From NCBI RefSeq assembly GCF_003569785.1, contig NZ_KZ983989.1, positions 1-64,000 of the forward strand: a stretch of DNA of 64,000 nt. The letters run 5' to 3'. The DNA is from Leucobacter sp. wl10. GTDB lineage: Bacteria > Actinomycetota > Actinomycetes > Actinomycetales > Microbacteriaceae. A program made the position numbers and the translations under genes. Below the pieces are notes generated by a model that was not told where the DNA came from, did no database searches, and worked only from the letters and a program-made list of their open reading frames with translations. Position 1 is the first letter of the stretch; each line of letters begins with the position of its first letter. Shown here in pieces: positions 1 to 7,968 of the stretch.

Positions 1-24
1 TTCGATCTGCGACTGCTCGAGCAC
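1..24 (-). CDS. start of a gene running off the left edge
   Basis: Only eight codons are visible. A GTG at 24 down to 22 is preceded on the minus strand by GGAGG at 33-29, a 4-base spacer. The frame reads M-L-E-Q-S-Q-I-E to the window edge. It lies 17 bases past the stop of the aldehyde dehydrogenase gene on the same strand, so it would be the next gene of the catabolic cluster. The product cannot be judged. Confidence 0.35.
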
Positions 25-40
25 GTGTCCTCCGTCTCCG

Positions 41-1396
41 TTACTCCGCGAAGCGGAAGAGCTTCTTGTTGGCGAATTCGAGCATGCCGGCCTGACCCAT
101 CTCGCGACCGTAGCCCGACTTCTTCACACCGCCGAACGGCACGTCCGGCCCGCCGAGCATGCCGGCGCCGATGAACACCATGCCCACGTCGAGCTGATTC
201 CCGATGCGCTCGGCGCGGTCGAGGTCCTCGCAGATGATCACGGCGCTCAGGCCGTAGGGCGAGGAGTTCGTCAGCTCGATCGCCTCCTCGTCGCTCGCCA
301 CGCGGTACAGCTGCGCGACCGGGCCGAACAGCTCCTCGCCGTACACATCCATCTCCGGGGTGATGTCCGTGAGGATCGACGGGGTGTACACGTTGCCCCG
401 AGGCTCGTTGTCGCCGATGAGCAGCCGAGCGCCCTGATCGAGCGCGCTCTGCACCTGCCCGGTGAGCGTCCTGGTCGCCGAGGCCGAGGACAGCGGGCCG
501 AAGTCGCCCGCCTCGTAGGACTGCCCGCCGATCGCCTCCCGGAACCGCTCCGCGAAGGCGTCGAAGAGCGCGTCGGCGACCACGATCCGTTTCGATCCGC
601 TGCAGCTCTGACCGGTGTTGTCCATGCGCCCGATGACGGCCTGCTCGACTGCGCGGTCGAGGTCGTCGGTGTCGAGCACCAGGAAGACGTCGGAACCGCC
701 CAGCTCGAGCACGCACTTCTTCAACGCGCGTCCCGCCTGCTCGGCGACGATCGCGCCGGCCGTCTCGGAGCCGGTCAGCGACACGCCCTGCACGCGGTCG
801 TCGGCGATGATGTCGCCGATCTGCCGGTGGGAGGCGAACACGTTCACGTAGGCGCCATCCGGGAAGCCCGCGTCGCGGAACAGACCCTCGAGCGCCAACG
901 CGGACTCGGGGCACTGACTGGCGTGCCGCAGGATGACGGTGTTGCCCAGGATCAGGTTCGGCACCGCGAACCGCGCGACCTGATAGTACGGGTAGTTCCA
1001 CGGCATGACACCGAGGATCACGCCGGTTCCCTGGAACCGGAAGAAGCTCCGCAGGCCATCCGCCACAGGCAGGGGTTCGTCGGCCAGCCAGGTCTCGGCG
1101 TTCCGGGCGAACGCCGAGACGATCGCCGCGGTGAACTCGATCTCCCCCGCACCCTGCCGCAACGGCTTGCCCATTTCGCGGTTGATGATCGCCGCAAGGC
1201 CGTCCCTGCGCTCGATGAAGAGCTCCGCGAGGCGCTGGGCGAGCGCGGCGCGTTCGGCGATCGTGGTGCCTCGCGCCCATTCGCGGTAGGAACGCTGTGC
1301 GGCGGCGAGCGCCCACTCGATCTCACCGTCCTGCGTCGCGGGGTACTCGGCGACGCTCTGCCCCGTCGCCGGATCGGTCACGGCGAATGCTGCCAT
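41..1396 (-). CDS. NAD(P)-dependent aldehyde dehydrogenase (succinate-semialdehyde dehydrogenase-like)
   Basis: This is an aldehyde dehydrogenase superfamily enzyme that oxidises an aldehyde to a carboxylate in the cytoplasm. The 451 residues match the short semialdehyde dehydrogenase branch. Visible landmarks are MPWNYP with the oxyanion Asn134, the SLTGSETAG cofactor loop (about 206-214), the general base Glu231 in ELGGSD, and the nucleophile Cys265 in GQSCSGSKR. The C-terminal PFGGVKKSGYGRE motif is present. It starts at an ATG 37 bases after the IolD-like stop, so it is probably co-transcribed at the end of the catabolic cluster. A terminal role, turning a semialdehyde from the aminotransferase or ring cleavage into an acid, fits the context. 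The substrate is inference; the family call is firm. Confidence 0.92.
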   Translation of the reverse strand: MAAFAVTDPATGQSVAEYPATQDGEIEWALAAAQRSYREWARGTTIAERAALAQRLAELFIERRDGLAAIINREMGKPLRQGAGEIEFTAAIVSAFARNAETWLADEPLPVADGLRSFFRFQGTGVILGVMPWNYPYYQVARFAVPNLILGNTVILRHASQCPESALALEGLFRDAGFPDGAYVNVFASHRQIGDIIADDRVQGVSLTGSETAGAIVAEQAGRALKKCVLELGGSDVFLVLDTDDLDRAVEQAVIGRMDNTGQSCSGSKRIVVADALFDAFAERFREAIGGQSYEAGDFGPLSSASATRTLTGQVQSALDQGARLLIGDNEPRGNVYTPSILTDITPEMDVYGEELFGPVAQLYRVASDEEAIELTNSSPYGLSAVIICEDLDRAERIGNQLDVGMVFIGAGMLGGPDVPFGGVKKSGYGREMGQAGMLEFANKKLFRFAE

Positions 1397-1433
1397 CTGT
1401 GCTCTCCTTCAGCCTTCAGTCGAGACGGGCCGC

Positions 1434-3350
1434 TCAGATCCGGCCCGGCGCCGCAGTGGCGGCGTAGAAGCGCTGGCGCGCGCGCCCCTCGAGATGCTTG
1501 GCGGTGCCCTCCCGGTTCCCCGGACGTTCCGAGGTCATCGGGACCCCCACGTCCCAGAAGGCTCCGTTGCCGGAGAGATACCGGTACGGCTCGACCCTGG
1601 CGACGATCACCGCGGGGCGATCCTCGACCGTCCGGGCCTCTGCGAGCGCATCCCGGAGCTCATCGACGGTCGTCGCCGTCCAGGCGGCCGCGCCCATGCT
1701 GGCAGCGTTCGCCGCGATGTCGATGTCGACCAGGGTCCCGTCGAAGTTGCCGCGCTCAGCGGTGCGCTCGCGCAGCTGGGTGCCGAACTCCGCACCCTTG
1801 CCGCCTTTGGCCTCCTGCAGCGGCCAGATGCACTGATTGCCGCGGTTGTCGATCACCACGACCGTGAACTTCTCGCGCAGCTGCGTACCCGTGACGAGCT
1901 CCGTGGGCTGCATGAAGTAGGTGCCGTCACCGATGAGCACAAAGACGTCGCCTGGGGCACCGGGCGTTGCGAGGCGATAGCCGAGGCCCGCGGGGATCTC
2001 GTGGCCCATGCACGAGTTCGCGTACTCGAAGTGGATCTCGGTACCGTTGGACGGGTCCCAGGACTTGTGCACCAGCTCGACCGCCCCGCCCGAACCCAGC
2101 ACGAGCGCATCCTCGGCCCCCGTGTGCTCGTTGAGCACTCGGGCCACCTGCGCCTGGCTCATGACCTCGCCGGGGAAATCCTGCAGGTCGTGCTCGAGCC
2201 GCTCTGCCGTCTCCCGCTGTGCGTCGGCGATCTCGATGCTGTACTCCTCGGGGGTGGCATACCCCGAGTCGGTCAGCTGCTCGTGCAGTGCGGCCAGGGA
2301 GAGCTTCGCGTCCCCCACCACCGGGAACGAGCCCATCTTGTGCGCGTCGAAGGAGCTGACGTTGAGATGCACGAACCGCACCTCGGGGTTCTGGAACAGC
2401 GAGTGCGAAGCGGTGATGAAGTCCTGCAGGCGGGTGCCCACGGCGATCACGCAATCCGCCTGCTCCGCGAGACGGTCGGCTCCGACGGTGCCGGTGACCC
2501 CGAGGCCGCCGACGCCCAGCTCACCGATCGGACCGGCGCCCTTGCCCGCGAAGGTCTCGGACACGGGGATCCCGAACTCCGCGCTGAAAGCGGCCAGGGC
2601 TTCCTGCGCCTTCGCGTAGCGCACGCCGCCGCCGGCGACGATGAGGGGCCGCTTCGCGCCGCGGATGATCTCGACGGCGTCCTGAAGCTCGGCCGGGGTG
2701 GCGGGACGGCGGCGGATCGGCCAGACGCGCGGAGCGAAGAACGACTCGGGGAAGTCGAACTCGGCGCCCTGGATGTCCTGCGGCAGGCAGACGACGACCG
2801 CGCCGGTATCGACGGGATCCGTCAGCGCGCGCATCGCCTCGGGCAGGGTGGACAACAGTTGCGCCGGGTGGGTGATGCGATCGAAGTAGCGGCTGACGGG
2901 CCGGAAGCAGTCGTTCGCCGACACGTCGCGCTCGACGGGGTGCTCGACCTGCTGCAGCACGGGGTCGCCGAAGCGGTTGGTGATGATATCCGCAGGGAAG
3001 AGCAGCACGGGCAGACGGTTGGTCGTGGCCGTCGCCGCGCCGGTGACCATGTTGGTCGATCCCGGGCCGGCCGAAGCCGTGCACGCGAGCGTGGACATGC
3101 GGTTGGTCGCCTTGGCGTAGCCGATCGCCGCATGCACCATGGATTGCTCGTTCTTGCCCGGATAGAAGGGGAAATCGGTCCCGTACTCGTCGATGCCCTG
3201 CGCGAGACCGACCGAGTTGCCGTGCCCGAAGATGCCGTACATGCCCGGCACCAGGCGCCGGCGCTCCCCGTCATACTCGCTGTACTGGACCTGCAGGTAC
3301 TCGACGATGGCCTGCGCGACGGTGCGACGGCGTACCTCTGTGCTGCTCAT
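1434..3350 (-). CDS. iolD: ThDP-dependent IolD-like ring-cleaving hydrolase
   Basis: This thiamine-diphosphate enzyme most resembles IolD, the 3D-trihydroxycyclohexane-1,2-dione hydrolase of inositol catabolism, in length (638 aa) and motifs. The N-terminal Pyr domain has MYGIFGHGN (about 37-45) and the catalytic Glu68 in KNEQSMVHAA. A central domain follows, and the C-terminal PP domain carries the ThDP/Mg motif GDGTYFM at 474 with Asn502. The C-terminus keeps the FWDVGVP segment seen in IolD. No iolB, iolC or iolE is nearby, so classical myo-inositol use is not supported. The related cyclohexane-1,2-dione hydrolases show that the fold also cleaves other cyclic diones. It starts at ATG, with the PucR regulator gene 130 bases upstream. 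The exact substrate is unknown. Confidence 0.8.
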   Translation of the reverse strand: MSSTEVRRRTVAQAIVEYLQVQYSEYDGERRRLVPGMYGIFGHGNSVGLAQGIDEYGTDFPFYPGKNEQSMVHAAIGYAKATNRMSTLACTASAGPGSTNMVTGAATATTNRLPVLLFPADIITNRFGDPVLQQVEHPVERDVSANDCFRPVSRYFDRITHPAQLLSTLPEAMRALTDPVDTGAVVVCLPQDIQGAEFDFPESFFAPRVWPIRRRPATPAELQDAVEIIRGAKRPLIVAGGGVRYAKAQEALAAFSAEFGIPVSETFAGKGAGPIGELGVGGLGVTGTVGADRLAEQADCVIAVGTRLQDFITASHSLFQNPEVRFVHLNVSSFDAHKMGSFPVVGDAKLSLAALHEQLTDSGYATPEEYSIEIADAQRETAERLEHDLQDFPGEVMSQAQVARVLNEHTGAEDALVLGSGGAVELVHKSWDPSNGTEIHFEYANSCMGHEIPAGLGYRLATPGAPGDVFVLIGDGTYFMQPTELVTGTQLREKFTVVVIDNRGNQCIWPLQEAKGGKGAEFGTQLRERTAERGNFDGTLVDIDIAANAASMGAAAWTATTVDELRDALAEARTVEDRPAVIVARVEPYRYLSGNGAFWDVGVPMTSERPGNREGTAKHLEGRARQRFYAATAAPGRI

Positions 3351-3424
3351 GCGTTCTCCTCACATCGATGCTCCCGGCGGTCGCGCCGGTTCGTGTCGAG
3401 GATCATGCTTCCACCGGCGCGCAC

Positions 3425-3438
3425 GGCACCGGTGTGCC
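3425..3438. promoter_or_regulatory. candidate operator before the iolD-like gene
   Basis: The 130-base gap between the PucR gene and the IolD-like gene contains an inverted repeat with arms GGCAC and GTGCC and a 4-base centre, about 75 bases before the IolD start. An AT-rich CCATTTTGG follows directly. This is the only distinctive structure in the gap and could bind the adjacent PucR protein. No good -35/-10 pair was recognised. Confidence 0.25.
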
Positions 3439-3480
3439 ATTTTGGTACGCGGGTGGTCGCCTGCGGTGCCGATCCCGCAC

Positions 3481-4980
3481 CTACTCGATGAGGGATCGGG
3501 CCTCCACCGCGAGCCAGAGCTCGAAGAGATCGCGGTAGAGCTTCAGGCTCCGCCCCGTGAGCTGCTCGATGCGGCGAAGCCGGTACGTCAGGGTGTGCTC
3601 GTGGACGAAGAGCTGCGCGGCGGCCTTCCGCAGCCGGCCCTGCTGCTGGAAGTACACGGAGAGCGTGTGCAGCAGCTCGGTTCCATGCTCGGCGTCGTGC
3701 CGCATGATCGGCAGCAGCGCCCCGTTCGCGAGCTGCTCCATCGTCTCCACGTCTGGGTTCAGCCAGCGGGTCAGGCCGAACTGCTCCTCCGCGAGCACGA
3801 CCGCGTTCTCCGGCGACTCCCCCGCGAGGTTCAACGCCCAGAGGCTCTGCCGCTGCGCGCGCGGCAGTTCGGCGATTCCGGTGATCGACGAGCTCGCGCC
3901 CGCTCGGATCCCGAGTTCGGCGACGAGGCTCTGCAGCTCCGATTCGCCGCAGGCGACCAGCGCGAACAGCCTGCCCTGCGCCAGCAGCAGATGGGGCAGG
4001 GCCCGATCGGCGAGCCAGTCGCGCACCCGGATCTCGCTCAACCCACCACTCGGCTGCTCGAGGGCGAGCAGCCTCAGGCCTTGGGCGGGATCGAGGCCGG
4101 CATCGATGAGCTGATCCTCCAGGTCATCTGCGGCGAGCTGCCCATCCAGCGCGCTCGACAGCAGCGCGCTCCCTCGACGGTGCACCGCCTCGCGTCGCCG
4201 CTGGTCGTCGATGGCGTCGAGCACCGCGAGTGTGCTCACATGCTGCAGCGCCGCGAGGCCGCCCGGAGCGACCCCGGCTCGTTCCTTGCCCACGAGATAC
4301 GCGGTCACCCGATCACCGACGTAGAGCGGGAGCACGTACCCGTCGGGGATCACCCGCAGATCAGCAGCGGCCTCGGTGCCGTGATGCAGCTCCAGCCCAT
4401 CGGGCACCCAGCTCCAGTCGCTCAGCAGCGGGCGCCCGGCCGGGGATACCAGCGCCAGGCGGTATCCGGAGATCTGCTCCAGCTGCGCATAGATCTCGAC
4501 GCCGTTGTTCTCGGCGCCGTTCCGCAGCCGGAGCGTCTCGAAGATCCGCAGATGGCGGGAGAGGCGCCCTCGCGCCGACCGCTCGCTCGCCCCGGCGACG
4601 AGATGCGAGAGCTCGATGAACGGCACCTGGCGCGGGATGCGCAGCACGGGGAACGAGAGACGGTCGGCCTCGTCGAGCAGTTCCTGGCTCAACTCGGGCG
4701 CTTTGACGCTCACGGCCAGACCTGCGAGACGGTGATGCGCCAGTCGGGCGAGGTACTCGACCTGCCCCTCGGGATCCGGTGGGATGCCGAAGCCGTTCAC
4801 GATCAGCAGCTCCCCGCCCTCCAACCACGGCCCGGGATCGGAGAGCTCGGAGACGTGCGTCCACAGCACGGGGTTCGTCGCCGCGCTCGCGCCGGCGACG
4901 AGCCGCAGGCCCAAATGCGGCATGGCGACGAGGTCGGCGATCGTCAGGAACTCCCGCGCAACGGTGTGGTTCACAGGCAC
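3481..4980 (-). CDS. PucR-family transcriptional regulator
   Basis: A 499-residue regulator with the PucR architecture: an N-terminal PucR domain beginning LTIADLVAMPHLGLRLVAG, a central GGDEF-like/CdaR region, and a C-terminal PucR helix-turn-helix (HEHTLTYRLRRIEQLTGRS). The family controls catabolism of purines, hydantoins and other nitrogen compounds. The frame is open to 5253, but that overlaps the upstream oxidoreductase. The chosen GTG at 4980 has GGAGG about 7 bases upstream, and the PucR domain begins about 11 residues after it. A second GTG two codons on is possible. Its position inside the hyuAB/iolD cluster implies it regulates that cluster. The effector is unknown. Confidence 0.88.
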   Translation of the reverse strand: MPVNHTVAREFLTIADLVAMPHLGLRLVAGASAATNPVLWTHVSELSDPGPWLEGGELLIVNGFGIPPDPEGQVEYLARLAHHRLAGLAVSVKAPELSQELLDEADRLSFPVLRIPRQVPFIELSHLVAGASERSARGRLSRHLRIFETLRLRNGAENNGVEIYAQLEQISGYRLALVSPAGRPLLSDWSWVPDGLELHHGTEAAADLRVIPDGYVLPLYVGDRVTAYLVGKERAGVAPGGLAALQHVSTLAVLDAIDDQRRREAVHRRGSALLSSALDGQLAADDLEDQLIDAGLDPAQGLRLLALEQPSGGLSEIRVRDWLADRALPHLLLAQGRLFALVACGESELQSLVAELGIRAGASSSITGIAELPRAQRQSLWALNLAGESPENAVVLAEEQFGLTRWLNPDVETMEQLANGALLPIMRHDAEHGTELLHTLSVYFQQQGRLRKAAAQLFVHEHTLTYRLRRIEQLTGRSLKLYRDLFELWLAVEARSLIE

Positions 4981-5071
4981 TGCGCCCCCTCCTCGTGTCG
5001 ATTCCGACGATGTCGCCGCGGCCGCGCGGCGAGCGCGTGTGCGCCCCGGGACCGCGGGGCGCACCTCGCCG

Positions 5072-6220
5072 TCAGTCGAAGCGGTACGGCTCCTGCGGAC
5101 CGACCGAGGGCAGCGGCCGCGGCCGTTCGCAGGTGCTCTCGATCTCGATGTGCCGGCCCTGCTCCGAGGAGGCCTCGAAGGCGAGCAGGATCTCCAGCAC
5201 GTGGTAGGCGAACTCGCCGCCCGTCCGCGGCTCGACGTCGGCGCGGATCGCATAGCCGAACTCGGCCAGGCCGATCCCGCGATACGCGTCGTCGCGGTGA
5301 GTGATCGACGTCTCCCGCCAGTCGCCCCCGCCGGGAGGTGTCATATCGAGCGCGAGGTCCCGCGGTTCACCGCGCCGCAGCACCGGAGCGCCGGAGAAGT
5401 GATCGGGGTTCGGTGCCGCGATGGATCCGCTCGTCCCGTAGATCTCCAGATGGGGCAGGTGGTGGTTCCACACGTCCCAGCTCACCACCACCGTGGCGAC
5501 CGCTCCCGACTCGAAGTCGATCGTGCCCGTCACATGGGTGGGGGTACGGATATCGATGACGCCGTCGAAGCCGCCGTCGCCCGTCGGCCGGGGCCGGGTT
5601 TCGGACGAACGGGGAGCCGAGGCGCTCACGCGCGCCGCGGGCCCGAAGAGGTTCACCAGATTGGTGATGAGGTACGGGCCGATGTCGAGCATGGGACCGG
5701 CGCCCGCGCTGTAGAACGGATCCACGTTCGGATGCCAGTACTCGTACCCCCGGCAGGCGAAGGATCCGAACGCTGCGACGGGCCGTCCGATCCAGCCGTC
5801 GTCGATGAGTTTGCGGCTCGTCTGCATCCCCGAGCCGAGGAAGGTCGTGGGAGCCGAGCCCACCTTGACACCGGCTTCGCGGGCGGCCTCGAGGATCTGC
5901 CTCGCCTCGTCGAGCGTGGTCGCGAAGGGCTTCTCGGAGAGCACGTGCTTTCCCGCTGCGATCGCCTGCAGTGTGACGGGGGCGTGGAGCTTCGGCGGTG
6001 TGAGGTTGAGCACCAGCTCCACCTCGTCGTCGGCGAGCAACTCGTCCGGCGAGAGCGCCTTCGGCACCGCGTACTCGGCCGCGCGCGCCTGCGCCGCCGC
6101 CGCGTTGACGTCGGCGAGGGCGACGATGCTCACGTCGGGGTGCACGCCGATCTTGTCCAGATACTGGTTCAGCACGTTCCCGACACCGATGATGCCGACT
6201 CGAATGGGTTCCATGCTCAT
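5072..6220 (-). CDS. Gfo/Idh/MocA-family oxidoreductase
   Basis: A 382-residue NAD(P)-dependent dehydrogenase of the Gfo/Idh/MocA superfamily, which oxidises or reduces sugars, cyclitols and related polyols. The N-terminal Rossmann fold starts IRVGIIGVGN. The conserved SEKPFATT motif, whose Lys is catalytic, is at about 100, followed by the alpha/beta substrate domain. The ATG overlaps the hyuB stop as ATGA, so translation is coupled, and an upstream GGAGAAGGCGAGGG gives a ribosome site. Inositol dehydrogenase IolG is in this superfamily, so with the IolD-like gene a cyclitol-type substrate is one possibility. Sequence alone does not decide it. Confidence 0.87.
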   Translation of the reverse strand: MSMEPIRVGIIGVGNVLNQYLDKIGVHPDVSIVALADVNAAAAQARAAEYAVPKALSPDELLADDEVELVLNLTPPKLHAPVTLQAIAAGKHVLSEKPFATTLDEARQILEAAREAGVKVGSAPTTFLGSGMQTSRKLIDDGWIGRPVAAFGSFACRGYEYWHPNVDPFYSAGAGPMLDIGPYLITNLVNLFGPAARVSASAPRSSETRPRPTGDGGFDGVIDIRTPTHVTGTIDFESGAVATVVVSWDVWNHHLPHLEIYGTSGSIAAPNPDHFSGAPVLRRGEPRDLALDMTPPGGGDWRETSITHRDDAYRGIGLAEFGYAIRADVEPRTGGEFAYHVLEILLAFEASSEQGRHIEIESTCERPRPLPSVGPQEPYRFD

Positions 6221-7968
6221 GCCCTCGCCTTCTCCGTAGCCTCGTCGTCGATTGTGCCATCGACGATCACCACGCCGTAGATCGCCCGTGCCGCCTCCGG
6301 TGTGACGCGCAGTTCTCGCACGTCGTCGAGCACCGCCTCGGGGTCGCGCTCCCGCGGATCCCCGTATCCGCCGCCGCCGGGGGTGATCGAGACGATCTTC
6401 TGCCCGCGCAGCAGTTCGTATCGGCCGACGACTGGGACCTCGCTGCGCTCGCCGGTCTCCAGGTCCTCGACCCAGGTGATCGGTTCGGCGCCGCCGCGAC
6501 CGCCGCGCACCCCCTTGGGCGGGTTAAGTTTTCCCTCGATCCCGTAGGTGAGCGTCACCTGCGCAACCCGGGATTCCATGGTCACTCGCGATCCCAGACC
6601 GCCGCGCTGGCGGCCGGCGCCACCGGAGTCCGCCACGAGGGCGCGCTCGTGGATGAGAATCGGATAGCGCTGCTCGTCGACCTCGACGCTGTCGTGATAG
6701 AGCAGCGCGTTGCACACGGGCCGCTGGTAGGTGGGCCAGCCGTCGACATACGGCGTCGCGGGACCGCCGACCCCGCCCACGAGGATCTGGTTCACGTACG
6801 CGTTGCCGGTGCGCTCGTCGGTTCCCGAGATCACTGATTTCGCCGGGGCCTGCCCCGCGGCGCCCTCTGCGGTGCCGTAGCCATCCGCGATCTGGGAGAA
6901 CGCCGCCTGCGCGATGTTCACGATCCGATCGGCGAGATTCGTCGTCCCGGACGAGCAGGAGAACGGATGCCGGGGGATCCCGACCGCGCTGCCCTCGCGC
7001 AGCAGCACGTCGACCCGGCGGAAGGTGCCCGCATTGCTCGGCAGATTCTCCGGGATCCCCGAGAGGATGCCGGCGAGCGCCGCACCCGTCGCGGTCGCGC
7101 GGGTGAGGTTCAGCCCGTTCGGCAGGTTGTCGGGGTTGTCCCGCAGATCGATCGAGATGCGGCCTTCCGGGGGTTTGACCTCGATCGTCGCCTGCAGCTG
7201 CACGCCCTCGGGACCCGTGCCGGGGAAGGGATCGTGTGTTGACCGGCCGTGCAGCACGCACTCCGGCATCGTCTCGATGGCGCTCGCAGCCAGGCGTTCG
7301 GAGTAGTCGAACCAGGCGTCGACGAAGTCGACGAGGTCGACGACCCCGAACTTCTCCGCGAGCTCCGTGATGCGGCGCTCTGCGATGCGCGAGGCGCCGA
7401 CCGAGGCGAGGTAGTCGCCGTACCACTGGTCCGGCACGCGGATGCGGGCCCGGCACATGCGGACGATGTCGTCGATGTCGGTGTAGTCGCGCTGCACCCG
7501 GACGCACGGGAAGATCAGCGCGCCCTCCTCGTAGACATCGCGAGCGGTTGCGAAGAAGGTCGTCGGCAGCGAGTTGCCGCAGTCGGCCTGGTGCGCCTTC
7601 GTCACCGCGGTGAACAGATGCCGGCCCTCGAGGAAGATGGGCACGAGGATCACGTGATCAGCGGCGTGGGAGTTGCCCCGATACGGGTCGTTGTGCAGGA
7701 AGGCGTCTCCCTCGCGGATGTCGTCGTGCAGCTCGATCATGTCCTCGCCCAGCGGTCCGGCGCCGAACACGTGCACCGGCACGCCCTCGGCAGCGGCGAG
7801 CAGCTGGTTGTCCGCGGTCAGCACGGCGCACGAGAAATCCCGCGCCGTGTTGATGACCGAGGAGCGAGCCGATCGGAGCAGTCCGTTCGTCATCTCTCGC
7901 ACGATGCCGTCGAACGCATTGGCCAGCACCGAGAGCTTCACAGGGTCGAATTCGCGCGTCACGATCAC
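6217..7968 (-). CDS. hyuB: hydantoinase B / oxoprolinase beta-type subunit
   Basis: A 583-residue protein of the hydantoinase B/oxoprolinase family (Pfam Hydantoinase_B). With HyuA it forms an ATP-dependent amidase that opens cyclic amides such as N-methylhydantoin, 5-oxoproline or caprolactam. The related acetone and acetophenone carboxylases use the same fold. Landmarks are the HNDPYRGNSHAADH segment near 92-105, which belongs to the metal site in the family, and the C-terminal TPGGGGYGDP motif. The GTG start overlaps the hyuA stop as GTGA, the usual coupling for two subunits of one complex. Which ring it opens cannot be read from the sequence. Confidence 0.9.
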   Translation of the reverse strand: MIVTREFDPVKLSVLANAFDGIVREMTNGLLRSARSSVINTARDFSCAVLTADNQLLAAAEGVPVHVFGAGPLGEDMIELHDDIREGDAFLHNDPYRGNSHAADHVILVPIFLEGRHLFTAVTKAHQADCGNSLPTTFFATARDVYEEGALIFPCVRVQRDYTDIDDIVRMCRARIRVPDQWYGDYLASVGASRIAERRITELAEKFGVVDLVDFVDAWFDYSERLAASAIETMPECVLHGRSTHDPFPGTGPEGVQLQATIEVKPPEGRISIDLRDNPDNLPNGLNLTRATATGAALAGILSGIPENLPSNAGTFRRVDVLLREGSAVGIPRHPFSCSSGTTNLADRIVNIAQAAFSQIADGYGTAEGAAGQAPAKSVISGTDERTGNAYVNQILVGGVGGPATPYVDGWPTYQRPVCNALLYHDSVEVDEQRYPILIHERALVADSGGAGRQRGGLGSRVTMESRVAQVTLTYGIEGKLNPPKGVRGGRGGAEPITWVEDLETGERSEVPVVGRYELLRGQKIVSITPGGGGYGDPRERDPEAVLDDVRELRVTPEAARAIYGVVIVDGTIDDEATEKARA